A stretch of 64,000 nucleotides of DNA from Psychroflexus planctonicus (lineage in GTDB: Bacteria; Bacteroidota; Bacteroidia; Flavobacteriales; Flavobacteriaceae): positions 124,001 through 188,000 of the forward strand of contig NZ_BMGM01000007.1 of the NCBI RefSeq assembly GCF_014640195.1, given 5' to 3'. The position numbers and the translations under genes were made by a program. The notes beneath the pieces were generated by a model. It made no database searches. It was given only the letters and a program-made list of their open reading frames with translations, and was not told the DNA's origin. Numbering within the stretch: position 1 is the first letter of the stretch; each line of letters opens with the position of its first letter. Shown here one piece after another: positions 1-9,628 of the stretch.

Positions 1-713
1 GGCCCACAAATTTTATGGGCTGAGACGGTATAAAAATCTACATCTAAAGCTTGCACGTCAGCTTGAATATGCGGTGCAGCTTGTGCTCCATCAATTAAAA
101 CTTTAGCTTTAATTTCATGCGCTTTATCTATGATAAATTGAATAGGGTTGATGGTTCCTAAGGCGTTGGAAACATGGTTTACAAACACCAATTTGGTTTT
201 TGAATTTAGTAATTTTTCATATTCATCTAAATTCAGTTTTCCATCAAATTCCATAGGAATCACCCGCAACTTTGCTCCTGTTTTTTCACAAAGCATTTGC
301 CACGGAACTATATTGGAATGATGCTCTAAAGCAGAAACAATTACTTCATCTCCCGCTTTTAAAATGGAAGAATACCCGCTAGCTACTAAATTAATTGCGT
401 GTGTTGTGCCCGAAGTAAAAATAATTTCGTGTGCTTTTTCCGCATTAAAATGCTTTCTAATTTTCTCCCGAGCTTGCTCATAAGCATCGGTAGCTTCTTG
501 CGAAAGCGAATGCACTCCACGGTGAATATTGGCATTGTAATTTTGATAGTAATCTACAATGCAATCAATTACTTGTTGTGGGGTTTGCGAGGTGGCTGCG
601 TTATCAAAATACACCAAATCTTTCCCGTTTACTTTTCGTTGTAAAATAGGAAAATCCTTTCGTATACGTTCTACATCAAACTTCATTTGGGTTTCTGGAG
701 TATTCATCTTCAT
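1..713 (-). CDS. sufS: Cysteine desulfurase SufS (N-terminal part, cut by window edge)
   Basis: PLP-dependent group II cysteine desulfurase that takes sulfur from cysteine and feeds it to the SufBCD scaffold. About 237 N-terminal residues are visible. Family signatures are the NAATSQTP segment, ALEHHSNIVPWQ, DGAQAAPH, and SAHKICGP at the very edge, whose Lys should bind PLP. The catalytic Cys and the C-terminal third lie outside the window. It is the last visible gene of the minus-strand suf operon, 19 bases after sufD. Three in-frame ATGs (713, 707, 686) compete for the start. 713 follows an in-frame TGA and is the longest form. 707 or 686 cannot be excluded. Confidence 0.95.
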   Translation of the reverse strand, partial: MKMNTPETQMKFDVERIRKDFPILQRKVNGKDLVYFDNAATSQTPQQVIDCIVDYYQNYNANIHRGVHSLSQEATDAYEQAREKIRKHFNAEKAHEIIFTSGTTHAINLVASGYSSILKAGDEVIVSALEHHSNIVPWQMLCEKTGAKLRVIPMEFDGKLNLDEYEKLLNSKTKLVFVNHVSNALGTINPIQFIIDKAHEIKAKVLIDGAQAAPHIQADVQALDVDFYTVSAHKICG

Positions 714-732
714 TCATCTTTCTTTCTTATTA

Positions 733-2046
733 CTACAAATCGAATCCTAAGTGTACGCCGATTTTTAAAGCAATTTGCTTGGTAATTCTATTTTTAATCT
801 CAGGAATTTTTACTCCCGTCAATACTTTATTGGCAAAGGCAAACATCATTAAGGCTTTGGCTTCTTTTAAAGGAATTCCACGTGAACGCAAGTAATACAA
901 AGCTTCTTGATCCAATTGACCAATAGTACAACCATGGCTACATTTTACATCATCCGCAAAAATTTCTAGCTGTGGTTTAGAATTGATGCTGGCTTTGTCA
1001 TCCAACAAAATATTGTTGTTGCTTTGAAAAGCATCTGTTTTTTGTGCAATCTTATCTACTAAAACTTTTCCATTGAAAACGCCAGTTGATCGATCTGAAA
1101 AAACGCCTTTGTAATCTTGATGACTTTCACAGTTGGGTTGGGTGTGGTGCACCAAGGTATTGTGGTCTACATGTTGTTTTCCTTCTAAAATGGTAACACC
1201 ATTTAAAACCGAATTGATGTGTTCGCCGTGTTGGTAAAAATTCAAATTGTTACGGGTTAATTTTCCACCTAATGAAAAGGTATGCACCGAACAATGACTG
1301 TTGGATTCTTGTTTCACATGCGTATGGTCAATCAACGAAGAGCTTATTTTGTCGTTTTGGATTTTGTAATAATCCATCATGGCATTTTTCTCCACAAATA
1401 TTTCGGTAACCGAATTAGTTAAGACTGCATTTGCGGTTAAACTTTGGTGACGTTCAATAACTTGAATCTGAGCATTTTCTTCAACAACAATCAAGTTTCT
1501 AGGCTGAAGCATTAATGCACTTTCATTTCCAGTTGAAAAATGTAAAATCTGCACGGGCTTTTCAGCTGCAACCGATTTGGGTACACGAATAAAAGCACCT
1601 TCTTTTGAAAATGCCGTATTTAAAGCCGTTAAACTTTCTTCGGGTGCAATTTTATTGAAATACGTATCGATAATAGACTTGTATTTCGGATTGTTTAAAG
1701 CCGAAGACATTAAACAAGCATCAAATTTATCATGGGTTGTATTGGATAAATGCGAAGCATAAATGCCATCTACAAAAACAATTTGATAGGTATCTATTTC
1801 GTGAATGCAATATTTCTTAATATCGCGGTATTCAATGGTTTCTTCCTTTTTAGGAAAAATACTGTAATCATCTTTTAGTATTGACTTCAATGAAGTATAC
1901 TTCCAAGCTTCTTCCTTTTTGGTTGGAAAACCTTTGTTTTCAAAAAACTTTATCGCGTTATTTCTAAGTTGATGTATATCGTTTTCCAAATCAATTTGCT
2001 CTTCAAAAGCAAAAAAAGATGATATTAATTTTTCTTTTAAATCCAT
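733..2046 (-). CDS. sufD: Fe-S cluster assembly protein SufD
   Basis: Scaffold partner of SufB in the cytosolic SufBC2D complex that builds Fe-S clusters. The 437-residue protein has the SufB/SufD beta-helix core. Its C-terminal part carries CSHGCTIGQLD followed by YYLRSRGIP, the conserved SufBD end. The start is set at the ATG at 2046 (MDLKEKL). An in-frame TTG at 2067 would abut the sufC stop and adds only seven poorly conserved residues. It lies 21 bases downstream of sufC and just before sufS, so it is co-transcribed. Length is normal for the family. Confidence 0.95.
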   Translation of the reverse strand: MDLKEKLISSFFAFEEQIDLENDIHQLRNNAIKFFENKGFPTKKEEAWKYTSLKSILKDDYSIFPKKEETIEYRDIKKYCIHEIDTYQIVFVDGIYASHLSNTTHDKFDACLMSSALNNPKYKSIIDTYFNKIAPEESLTALNTAFSKEGAFIRVPKSVAAEKPVQILHFSTGNESALMLQPRNLIVVEENAQIQVIERHQSLTANAVLTNSVTEIFVEKNAMMDYYKIQNDKISSSLIDHTHVKQESNSHCSVHTFSLGGKLTRNNLNFYQHGEHINSVLNGVTILEGKQHVDHNTLVHHTQPNCESHQDYKGVFSDRSTGVFNGKVLVDKIAQKTDAFQSNNNILLDDKASINSKPQLEIFADDVKCSHGCTIGQLDQEALYYLRSRGIPLKEAKALMMFAFANKVLTGVKIPEIKNRITKQIALKIGVHLGFDL

Positions 2047-2067
2047 AACTTCAATCTTCAAAATCAA

Positions 2068-2826
2068 TTAGACTTTTGCGGCTTGTTCTTCTTTGATCCA
2101 GTCGTAGCCACGTTCTTCTAATTCTTTAGCCAACTGCTTATCACCTGTTTTTACAATTCTTCCATCCATTAAAACGTGAACCACATCAGGAACGATGTAA
2201 TCTAGCAAACGTTGGTAATGCGTAATTAGTAAAACCGCATTGTCTTTACTTTTCAATTTGTTTACTCCGTTGGCAACTACTTTTAATGCATCGATGTCTA
2301 AACCAGAATCGGTTTCATCTAAAATGGCTAATTTAGGTTCTAACATGGCCATTTGAAAAATCTCGTTTCGTTTTTTCTCTCCACCTGAAAAACCTTCATT
2401 TAAGGAACGGGATAAAAATTTTCTATCCATTTCTAACATAGCTGCTTTTTCACGAATTTTCTTCAACATTTCGTTGGCAGGCATATCTTTTAATCCTTGC
2501 GCTTTACGCACTTGATTGATAGATGTTTTAATGAAATTGGTCACCGAAACACCTGGAATTTCAACAGGATATTGAAAAGACAAGAAAATGCCACGGTGGG
2601 CTCTTTCTTCGGGTGCTAATTCTGAAATATTGGCGCGCTCAAAAATAATATCGCCATCGGTTACTTCAAAATCTTCATTACCAGCAATAACCGAAGCTAA
2701 AGTACTTTTACCAGAACCGTTTGGCCCCATAATAGCATGCACTTCACCTGGTTTTATTTCTAAATTAATTCCTTTTAGTATGGCTTCACCTTCAACAGAA
2801 GCGTGTAAATTTTTTATTTCTAACAT
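2068..2826 (-). CDS. sufC: Fe-S cluster assembly ATPase SufC
   Basis: ABC-type ATPase that drives conformational changes of the SufBD scaffold. It is cytosolic, not a transporter. The 252-residue protein has Walker [10 protein letters not shown] near residue 35, the ABC signature [10 protein letters not shown], Walker [13 protein letters not shown], and a switch His in LLITHYQR. The ETDSGLD form of the D-loop region is typical of SufC. It sits between a small lipoprotein gene (12 bases upstream) and sufD. Confidence 0.97.
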   Translation of the reverse strand: MLEIKNLHASVEGEAILKGINLEIKPGEVHAIMGPNGSGKSTLASVIAGNEDFEVTDGDIIFERANISELAPEERAHRGIFLSFQYPVEIPGVSVTNFIKTSINQVRKAQGLKDMPANEMLKKIREKAAMLEMDRKFLSRSLNEGFSGGEKKRNEIFQMAMLEPKLAILDETDSGLDIDALKVVANGVNKLKSKDNAVLLITHYQRLLDYIVPDVVHVLMDGRIVKTGDKQLAKELEERGYDWIKEEQAAKV

Positions 2827-2838
2827 AACTTTCTTTGC

Positions 2839-3258
2839 TTAATTGACTGATTTTTTAATTTCAATACTTTCTTCCATTTTGGGTTCGCTAATGCGAATAA
2901 TTTGTTTCACTTTTATCAATTCTTCCCAACCATCTTCAGCTTCGTTTGGAATAACATCTCCTGTAACTACTACAGGAATCATGTCGTATTCATCAAATTT
3001 GTAAGATTCGGTTTGGTTTGCCAACTCCATTCCCACAGAATCTAAAACTACGCCGTAAATAAAATCTCTTCCTTTCAAGATTGCTGCATCGTCTACTTTG
3101 ATGAATTCGCCCACATAACTTTTAAATTTTGTGGTTTCAACTTCGGTTTCTACTTCAGTTTCAATTTCTTTGGATTTTTCATTTTCGCCTTTGCTGTTGG
3201 AATCTTTACAAGACATAAAAGCGAAACTAATTGCTAAAATAAATAGGTTGATTTTCAT
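2839..3258 (-). CDS. Small lipoprotein encoded inside the suf operon
   Basis: Function unknown. The 139-residue product starts with a lipoprotein signal peptide and a lipobox ending FMSC at about residue 17. An acidic linker follows, containing an imperfect ETEVETEVE repeat, then a compact globular part without a family I can name (motifs GEFIKVDDAAILKGRD and IPVVVTGDVIP). It should be anchored in the inner or outer membrane facing the periplasm, which is odd for a gene lying 12 bases from both sufB and sufC and surely transcribed with them. It may simply be a passenger. A role linking envelope state to Fe-S assembly is speculation. Confidence 0.85.
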   Translation of the reverse strand: MKINLFILAISFAFMSCKDSNSKGENEKSKEIETEVETEVETTKFKSYVGEFIKVDDAAILKGRDFIYGVVLDSVGMELANQTESYKFDEYDMIPVVVTGDVIPNEAEDGWEELIKVKQIIRISEPKMEESIEIKKSVN

Positions 3259-3270
3259 ATATAAAAGTGT

Positions 3271-4716
3271 TTATCCTACTGAACCTTCTAATGATATTTC
3301 TAATAATTTTTGAGCTTCTACTGCAAATTCCATCGGTAATTTATTCAGTACTTCTTTACTGAAACCATTTACGATTAAGGCAATGGCTTTTTCTTCGTCA
3401 ATACCACGTTGATTGCAATAGAATATTTGGTCTTCACCAATTTTACTGGTGGTAGCTTCATGTTCTACTTGTGCCGTTTTGTTTTTAGCTTCAATGTACG
3501 GGAAAGTGTGTGCTCCACATTTGTTTCCCATTAATAACGAATCGCATTGCGAAAAGTTTCTCGCGTTGTCTGCTCGGCTGTTGATTTGCACCAATCCACG
3601 ATAGGAATTTTGTGATTTTCCTGCTGAAATTCCTTTGGAAATAATGGTACTTTTTGTGTTTTTCCCTAAGTGAATCATTTTAGTACCGGTGTCGGCTTGT
3701 TGAAAATGATTGGTTAAGGCAATGGAATAAAATTCACCTGTAGAGTTATCTCCTTTTAAAATACAACTTGGATATTTCCACGTTACTGCTGAACCGGTTT
3801 CAACCTGAGTCCAACTGATTTTTGCGTTTTTCTCGCAAATTCCACGTTTGGTTACAAAGTTGTAAACGCCACCTTTTCCTTCTTTATCGCCAGGGAACCA
3901 GTTTTGTACGGTAGAATATTTTATTTCGGCTCCATCTAAAGCAATCAATTCTACCACAGCAGCGTGCAACTGGTTTTCATCTCGCATAGGCGCGGTACAA
4001 CCTTCTAAGTAACTTACATAACTATCTTTGTCTGCTACCAGTAAAGTTCTTTCAAATTGTCCTGTTCCAGCTTGGTTTATTCTGAAATAGGTAGACAATT
4101 CCATAGGACATCTTACGCCTTTTGGAATGTAGCAAAACGAACCATCGCTAAACACAGCCGAATTTAAAGCAGCAAAAAAGTTGTCTGATTTCGGCACAAC
4201 CGAACCAATGTATTTTTTGACTAATTCAGGATGCTTTTGAATAGCTTCTGAAATGGAGCAAAAGATAATGCCTTTTTCAGCTAATGTACTCTTAAATGAA
4301 GTAGCTACGGAAACCGAATCAACTACTACATCCATTGCCACACCTGCTAATTTTTTCTGCTCGTCCAATGAAATACCCAGTTTTTTAAAAGTGTCCAACA
4401 ATTCTGGATCTACTTCATCTAAACTTTCGTATTTGGGTTTTTTGTTGGGTGCCGAATAATAAGAGATGTTTTGGTAATCGGGTTTTTGGTAATGCACATT
4501 AGCCCATTTCGGCTCTTGCATTGTTTTCCAAGTTTTAAAGGCATCTAAACGCCATTCCGTCATCCATTCGGGTTCTTCTTTCTTTTTAGAAATTGCGCGT
4601 ACAATATCTTCATTTAAACCTACGGGGAAAGTATCCGATTCAATATCGGTATAAAAACCGTATTCATATTCTTTCGTTTGTAAGTCTTTTTCTAATTCTT
4701 CTTCGGTATATGCCAT
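3271..4716 (-). CDS. sufB: Fe-S cluster assembly protein SufB
   Basis: Core scaffold of the SufBC2D complex. The 481-residue protein has the expected length and conserved segments: [19 protein letters not shown], the EGCTAPM Cys region, [16 protein letters not shown], and [10 protein letters not shown] with [17 protein letters not shown] near the C-terminus. It is the second gene of the operon, 14 bases after the sufA-like gene. The high conservation leaves little doubt. Confidence 0.97.
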   Translation of the reverse strand: MAYTEEELEKDLQTKEYEYGFYTDIESDTFPVGLNEDIVRAISKKKEEPEWMTEWRLDAFKTWKTMQEPKWANVHYQKPDYQNISYYSAPNKKPKYESLDEVDPELLDTFKKLGISLDEQKKLAGVAMDVVVDSVSVATSFKSTLAEKGIIFCSISEAIQKHPELVKKYIGSVVPKSDNFFAALNSAVFSDGSFCYIPKGVRCPMELSTYFRINQAGTGQFERTLLVADKDSYVSYLEGCTAPMRDENQLHAAVVELIALDGAEIKYSTVQNWFPGDKEGKGGVYNFVTKRGICEKNAKISWTQVETGSAVTWKYPSCILKGDNSTGEFYSIALTNHFQQADTGTKMIHLGKNTKSTIISKGISAGKSQNSYRGLVQINSRADNARNFSQCDSLLMGNKCGAHTFPYIEAKNKTAQVEHEATTSKIGEDQIFYCNQRGIDEEKAIALIVNGFSKEVLNKLPMEFAVEAQKLLEISLEGSVG

Positions 4717-4730
4717 AATTTATTTTTTAA

Positions 4731-5060
4731 TTAAAGCGAAAAACTTTCGCCACAACCGCATGTTCGCTGAGCGTTTGGGTTATTAAACACAAAACCTTTT
4801 CCATTTAACCCACCAGAATATTCTAGGGTTGTTCCTACCAAATATAAAAAACTGCTTTTGCTTACAATGAGTTTTATACCGTTATCTTCAAAAATTTTGT
4901 CGTTATCTTGTTGACTTTGATCAAAGTTCAAATCGTAAGATAATCCAGAGCAACCACCGCTCTTCACGCCTACTCTAACATAATGTTGATCAGCATTAAA
5001 ACCTTCTTCTTGCATCAAGTTGGAAAGCTTCAATTTAGCTTGTTCACTTACTTTTATCAT
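4731..5060 (-). CDS. sufA: A-type Fe-S carrier (SufA/IscA/HesB family)
   Basis: Scaffold or carrier that passes Fe-S clusters from SufBCD to apo-proteins. The 109-residue protein has the three conserved cysteines, one in SGGCSGLSY and two in the C-terminal TCGCGESF. It is the first gene of the minus-strand suf operon and starts about 23 bases after the predicted transcription start. Assignment as SufA rather than another A-type protein rests on its operon position. Confidence 0.93.
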   Translation of the reverse strand: MIKVSEQAKLKLSNLMQEEGFNADQHYVRVGVKSGGCSGLSYDLNFDQSQQDNDKIFEDNGIKLIVSKSSFLYLVGTTLEYSGGLNGKGFVFNNPNAQRTCGCGESFSL

Positions 5061-5087
5061 TACTTTAAATTTAATCTAAATAAAGAA

Positions 5088-5117
5088 CAAATATACGATT
5101 TAGACTAAGATTTGCAA
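5088..5117 (-). promoter_or_regulatory. Promoter of the suf operon
   Basis: On the minus strand a TTG (-33 element, 5115-5117) is followed after exactly 19 bases by TATATTTG (5088-5095), which fits the Bacteroidetes consensus TTG-N19-TAnnTTTG. Transcription should begin near 5083, giving a leader of about 23 bases. The spacer holds the near-palindrome TTAGTCTAA (5100-5108), and TTTAGATTAAA lies in the leader. Both could be operator half-sites. Confidence 0.75.
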
Positions 5118-5313
5118 GTTGACTTAACATTATTATATAACATAGTGTAATTGAATTTGCTTATCGGTTTTATGTTTTAATTCAGTGAGTTTAAGCTAGG
5201 TGTTTTTTGGTATAAAACCCAGTTTTATTGGCTTTTAGAGATCTAACTTTTTTAATCAAAGCCCAATTTATACCTTTATTAAAACTGCAATACAAACTCA
5301 TTAATTTACATAA

Positions 5314-5348
5314 AAAAACTCCCGAACATTTTAATGAACGGAAGTTTT
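5314..5348 (-). terminator. Rho-independent terminator after the M13 peptidase gene
   Basis: Read on the minus strand, AAAACTTCCG and CGGGAGTTTT form a stem with one mismatch around a 14-base loop, followed by a run of seven T. It lies about 20 bases past the stop of the peptidase gene. Confidence 0.7.
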
Positions 5349-5366
5349 AAGGTTAAAAAAGCTTGA

Positions 5367-7421
5367 TTACCAAATGCGAACACGCTCTTCTGGAGCAATG
5401 TAAAGTGCATCATTTTCTGTAATATCAAAAGCTTCGTAAAAGGCATCGATATTTTGCAATGGCACTACTGCTCTTTGTTGTCCTGGAGAATGTGGATCTG
5501 TTTTTACCTGTGTTTTTAAGGCTTCGTCTCTAATTTTGGTTCTCCATACGGTTGCCCAAGAGATAAAAAAGCGTTGCTCAGGTGTAAATCCATCAATTTT
5601 ATCTGGTCTGCCATGTTTTTCAAAATGAATTTGAAGACCATCATATCCGCCTAAAACTCCACCTAAATCGCCAATATTTTCACCTAAGGTAAAATCTCCG
5701 TTGATGTAGGTCTCTTCTAATACTTCAATAGAGCTGTATAAATCTGCGAGTTTTTTACCGCGTTCTGTAAACTTTTCTAAGTCTTGGTCTGTCCACCAGT
5801 TTTTCAAGTTTCCATCTCCATCGAAACGAGCACCAGAATCATCAAAAGCATGGGATATTTCATGACCGATTACCGAACCAATTCCGCCATAATTTACAGC
5901 AGCGTCTGCCTTATAATCATAGAATGGCGGCTGTAAAATAGCTGCTGGGAATACAATTTCGTTATTCAAAGGATTGAAGTACGCATTAACTGTTTGTGGA
6001 GACATTCCCCATTCTTTTTTGTCTACAGATTCACCAACTTTTTCTAAGTTACGTTGTGTACTCCATTCAGACACCGCCACCATGTTTTCAAAGTAGGTGT
6101 TTTCTGGATTTACTTGCATTTCACTGTAATCTTTAAATTCATCTGGATAACCAATTTTTACCGTGAATTTGTCTAATTTTTCAATGGCTTGCTCTTTGGT
6201 TTCAGCAGACATCCAATCTAGGTTTTCAATCCGTTTTTGAAAAGCTAAAATTACATCATCAATCATTTCTTCTGCTTTAGCTTTGGCTTCAGGCGGAAAC
6301 ATTTTATCTACATAAATTTGACCTACAGCTTCACCAACAGAAGAATTCACGACAGAAAGTGCACGTTCTTCAATAGGTAATTGTTTTTTTGCACCACTTA
6401 AAGTTTTGCTATAAAAATCCCAATTTGCTTTTTCTATTTCAGTACTTAAACTGGTAGCTGCAGAATTAAAAGTTGCCCATCTCATCAAGGTTTTCCAATC
6501 TTCAACTTTTCCTTCTGAAAGCACTTTTTCCATTTCTTCCATGTATTTTGGTTGCATAACTAAAACTACGTCTAGTTGCTCTTTTACACCTAAATCTTCA
6601 GCGTATTTTTCCCAATTGATGCTTGGCGTTACTTCTTTTACCTTATCTATTGTGTAGCGATTGTTGTAATTTCTAAAATCTCTCCGTTCAACTTTACTTA
6701 GTCTTGGTTTTGCTAAGCGGGTTTCGTAAGCTAAAATCAATTCGGCTTGTTCTTTTGCGCTAGCTTCGTCATCTCCTAAGTATTGAAGCATTCTTGTAAT
6801 GTGAGCAACATATTCTTGACGAATTTCTTCTGACTCTTCATCATCATTCAAATAGTAATCTCTCTCTGGCAAGCCTAAACTTCCTGTACCAATATAGGCA
6901 ACATTCATGCTGCTGTCGTCTGGGTCTGCGTAAGCAGAAAAACTAAAAAATGGCGTATTGATTAAGCTTGGGTTTTTTGCTAATAAAGTTTGCAAATCTG
7001 TAATGCTTTCAACCTCATCAATCATTTTTAGGATGGGTAAAACAGGTTTTACGCCTGCTTCGTTTCTAGCAATGGTATCCATGATATCATCAAAAATAAC
7101 CAATGCCTTACCTTGGTCAGAGTCGGCTGGATATTCTCCAGATGTTCTTGTTTCTTTTAGTATTTCGAGAACATTGTCATCTGTTTTTTTACGTAAAACT
7201 TGAAAGCCGCCCCAACGAGTTCTATCGTCTGGTATTTCGGTTTCTTTCATCCAGTTTCCATTCACAAAACTGTAAAAATCATCTTGTGGTTTTACATCTT
7301 TATCCATGTACTGCGTTTCAATACCAGGTGTATTTTCGGCTTGTTGTTCTTTTGCTTCTTCACATGCAAAGAAAAGCGGAAACAGCAAAGCTAATTTCCA
7401 TGTCTGTAAGCGTTTATTCAT
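5367..7421 (-). CDS. M13 family zinc metallopeptidase, lipoprotein (PepO/neprilysin-like)
   Basis: Secreted, lipid-anchored endopeptidase for oligopeptides. The 684-residue protein starts with a lipoprotein signal peptide whose lipobox ends FFAC. The zinc site is HEISHAFDD (HExxH) with the downstream ENIGDLGG motif giving the third ligand and Asp (ExxxD). NAYFNPLNNEIVFPA is the substrate-binding NAY(F/Y) segment. Length and the basic-aromatic C-terminus (VRIW) match the family. It is monocistronic between a terminator and the next gene. It probably generates peptides for the POT transporters encoded elsewhere in the window, an inference from function only. Confidence 0.93.
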   Translation of the reverse strand: MNKRLQTWKLALLFPLFFACEEAKEQQAENTPGIETQYMDKDVKPQDDFYSFVNGNWMKETEIPDDRTRWGGFQVLRKKTDDNVLEILKETRTSGEYPADSDQGKALVIFDDIMDTIARNEAGVKPVLPILKMIDEVESITDLQTLLAKNPSLINTPFFSFSAYADPDDSSMNVAYIGTGSLGLPERDYYLNDDEESEEIRQEYVAHITRMLQYLGDDEASAKEQAELILAYETRLAKPRLSKVERRDFRNYNNRYTIDKVKEVTPSINWEKYAEDLGVKEQLDVVLVMQPKYMEEMEKVLSEGKVEDWKTLMRWATFNSAATSLSTEIEKANWDFYSKTLSGAKKQLPIEERALSVVNSSVGEAVGQIYVDKMFPPEAKAKAEEMIDDVILAFQKRIENLDWMSAETKEQAIEKLDKFTVKIGYPDEFKDYSEMQVNPENTYFENMVAVSEWSTQRNLEKVGESVDKKEWGMSPQTVNAYFNPLNNEIVFPAAILQPPFYDYKADAAVNYGGIGSVIGHEISHAFDDSGARFDGDGNLKNWWTDQDLEKFTERGKKLADLYSSIEVLEETYINGDFTLGENIGDLGGVLGGYDGLQIHFEKHGRPDKIDGFTPEQRFFISWATVWRTKIRDEALKTQVKTDPHSPGQQRAVVPLQNIDAFYEAFDITENDALYIAPEERVRIW

Positions 7422-7490
7422 CTTTTTGTTTATTTTAAAATCGGCTCTAAATTAATCATTTAATTTTTAGCATAAAAAGCTATAGAAATA

Positions 7491-7524
7491 AAAAAAGCCA
7501 TCTTCAAAAAAGACGGCTTTTTTA
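7491..7524 (-). terminator. Terminator after the small outer-membrane barrel gene
   Basis: AAAAAAGCCATCTT and AAGACGGCTTTTTT form an A/T-flanked hairpin with one A-C mismatch. It lies about 20 bases downstream of the stop of the 7543-8022 gene. The flanking A and T runs could also make it work on the other strand, where there is no convergent gene. Confidence 0.75.
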
Positions 7525-7542
7525 TTGAATTATGTAATTCTG

Positions 7543-8022
7543 TTAGAATTTATAGCCTAATGCTACACCAAAAGAATTAATGTTTTCAACATCTTCAGTT
7601 ATACTTTGGTAATAAACTGAAACTTCGAATGCTCCAGTATCATAACCAACTCTTGGCTCGTAAAAAAATGCCCCATCAACGTTGTCAGAAACACCAATTG
7701 CATAACCTAAATCTGCACGTGCAAATAGGTTTTCGCTAAAATTGAAACGACCACTTGCTGCTAGACTAATAAAACTAAAATCATCTATAAAATCTTCAGA
7801 TGCCAAAAATACGGAATAACCTCCACGGCCACCAACATATAAAGATTCAGCAACCTCAGCAAAATAATAGGTGGCATTTACGCCAATACCAAAATCACTA
7901 AAATCACCAAAGTCACCCATAGGTATTCCAGCTTGTACTTCAGCTGTAAACATGTTTTCTTGTGCATTACTAAACTGTAGACTAGCAAACACAACGGCTA
8001 ATACTAATAAAATTCTCTTCAT
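7543..8022 (-). CDS. Small outer-membrane beta-barrel protein
   Basis: The 159-residue product has a signal peptide ending near SNAQ, then alternating hydrophobic/polar strands typical of an eight-stranded outer-membrane barrel (VQAGIPMGDFG, GVNATYYF, SLYVGGRGGYSVF, ARADLGYAIG, EVSVYYQS) and a C-terminal FGVALGYKF ending in Phe, the barrel-assembly signature. The specific function is unknown. It has its own terminator. No partner gene is evident. Confidence 0.85.
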   Translation of the reverse strand: MKRILLVLAVVFASLQFSNAQENMFTAEVQAGIPMGDFGDFSDFGIGVNATYYFAEVAESLYVGGRGGYSVFLASEDFIDDFSFISLAASGRFNFSENLFARADLGYAIGVSDNVDGAFFYEPRVGYDTGAFEVSVYYQSITEDVENINSFGVALGYKF

Positions 8023-8158
8023 AATTATAAAGTTTTGATTTATGCTAAGTTAGTGTTTTGACGATTTCACACTTTTTTATATGTATAGCTATCAAATTCT
8101 TAATTATGTTTGACCATATTATTGTATAATGGGTTTTTTATGTATATCAGCAACTGAG

Positions 8159-9451
8159 TTAAGCATTCATGATTTCTTCAATTTCGTCTGCTTCAATAGG
8201 AATATTACGCATTAAATTAAAAGGTTCTCCTTTTTCTTGAATGACCACATCGTCTTCTAATCGAATACCAAAACCTTCTTCAGGAATATAAATTCCTGGT
8301 TCTACCGTGAAAATTTGGTTGGCTTGCATGGGTTCGTAAAGCAATCCGTAATCGTGTGTATCTAAACCAATGTGATGCGATGTGCCGTGCATAAAGTATT
8401 TTTTGTAGGCTGGCCAATCAGGGTTTTCGTTTTGTACATCGGCTTTGTCTAATAAGCCTAAATCTAATAAAGCTGATGTCATTAATTTGCCGACTTCTAC
8501 ATGGTATTGCTCCCAATCTGTTCCTGGAACAAGCATTTTGGTAGCATCATTTTTAACCTGATTCACCTTATTGTACACTTCTTTTTGTCGTTTGGTGTAT
8601 TTTCCAGAAACAGGAATGGTTCGGGACATGTCGCTAGCGTAGTTGGCGTATTCTGCACCAAAATCGAATAAAATTAATTCACCTTCCTTGCACACATCTT
8701 TATTTTCGATGTAATGTAAAACGCAAGCATTTTTTCCAGAAGCGATTATAGGCGTGTAAGCAAAACCTTTAGAGCGATTCAATAAAAATTCGTGCATTAC
8801 TTCGGCTTCAATTTCAAATTCGTTTACACCAGGTTTAGTGAATTCTAAAACTCTTCTGAAGGCTTTTTCAGTAATGTTACAGGCTTTTTGCATGACATCT
8901 ATTTCCAGTTGATGTTTTACTGAACGTAATCTTTGTAAAATAGGATTGCTTTTGGCTACTTGATGAGCTGGATAGTTTTTTTTCACCCAATTGTTGAATC
9001 GTTCTTCGCGGGTTTCGGTTTCCGTATTGGCACGGTAATGTTCGTTGGTATTGATGTAAATCATTTCGCTTTGCGTCATGATTTCCTGAAAAATTTTCTG
9101 AAAATCTTTTAACCAATATACGGTTTTGATTCCGCTGGTTTCAAAAGCTTTTTCTTCGGTAAGTTTTTCACCTTCCCAAACGGCAATGTGTGCGTTGGTT
9201 TCTTTTAAAAACAGAATTTCTCTGTGTTTGGCTTTGGGTGCATCTGGAAAAAGCAATAATATACTTTCTTCTTGATCTACGCCGCTTAGGTAATAAATGT
9301 TTCGGTCTTGTTGAAAAGCCAAAGTACTATCTGCACCAATGGGATAAATATCGTTAGAATTAAAAACCGCTACAGATTTTGGCTTCATTTGAGCCATAAA
9401 GTTTTTTCGGTTGTGAATAAATAAGTCTTTTGAAATGGGTTCGTATCGCAT
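8159..9451 (-). CDS. pepP: Xaa-Pro aminopeptidase (aminopeptidase P, M24B)
   Basis: Cytosolic di-metal peptidase that removes N-terminal residues preceding proline. The 430-residue protein has the aminopeptidase P N-terminal domain (about 1-150), then the pita-bread catalytic fold. Metal ligands are visible in LFDFGAEYANYASDMSR (two Asp), HGTSHHIGLDTHD (His), TVEPGIYIPEEG (Glu) and RLEDDVVI (Glu). Length is normal. The ATG at 9451 is 12-17 bases behind a TACCTTTG -7 element. It probably finishes breakdown of proline-containing peptides delivered by the POT and DPP-IV route. Confidence 0.93.
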   Translation of the reverse strand: MRYEPISKDLFIHNRKNFMAQMKPKSVAVFNSNDIYPIGADSTLAFQQDRNIYYLSGVDQEESILLLFPDAPKAKHREILFLKETNAHIAVWEGEKLTEEKAFETSGIKTVYWLKDFQKIFQEIMTQSEMIYINTNEHYRANTETETREERFNNWVKKNYPAHQVAKSNPILQRLRSVKHQLEIDVMQKACNITEKAFRRVLEFTKPGVNEFEIEAEVMHEFLLNRSKGFAYTPIIASGKNACVLHYIENKDVCKEGELILFDFGAEYANYASDMSRTIPVSGKYTKRQKEVYNKVNQVKNDATKMLVPGTDWEQYHVEVGKLMTSALLDLGLLDKADVQNENPDWPAYKKYFMHGTSHHIGLDTHDYGLLYEPMQANQIFTVEPGIYIPEEGFGIRLEDDVVIQEKGEPFNLMRNIPIEADEIEEIMNA

Positions 9452-9467
9452 AAAATTCTTGTTTTTT

Positions 9468-9475
9468 CAAAGGTA
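9468..9475 (-). promoter_or_regulatory. Probable -7 element of pepP
   Basis: TACCTTTG on the minus strand matches TAnnTTTG and lies 16 bases before the ATG. No clear TTG is seen at the -33 position, so this is a one-element call. Confidence 0.5.
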
Positions 9476-9628
9476 GGGAAAGCTTTAGAAATGAAAAATG
9501 AGTTTTCTTAGTTCTTTACTATCTTGATCAACTACCTTAAGTTTCTTAAAACATTTTATGATTGATTTCAAACAAAAAAGACGGTACTTTTACATATCGT
9601 CTATAATTTACTCGCAAGTTTTAAATAT

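Larger units (their letters stand above)
5061..5366. other. Intergenic region between suf operon and M13 peptidase gene
   Basis: This 306-base stretch holds the suf promoter at its left end and the terminator of the M13 peptidase gene at its right end. In the A+T-rich middle (about 5118-5313) I see no gene, no RNA and no repeat. Confidence 0.6.
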
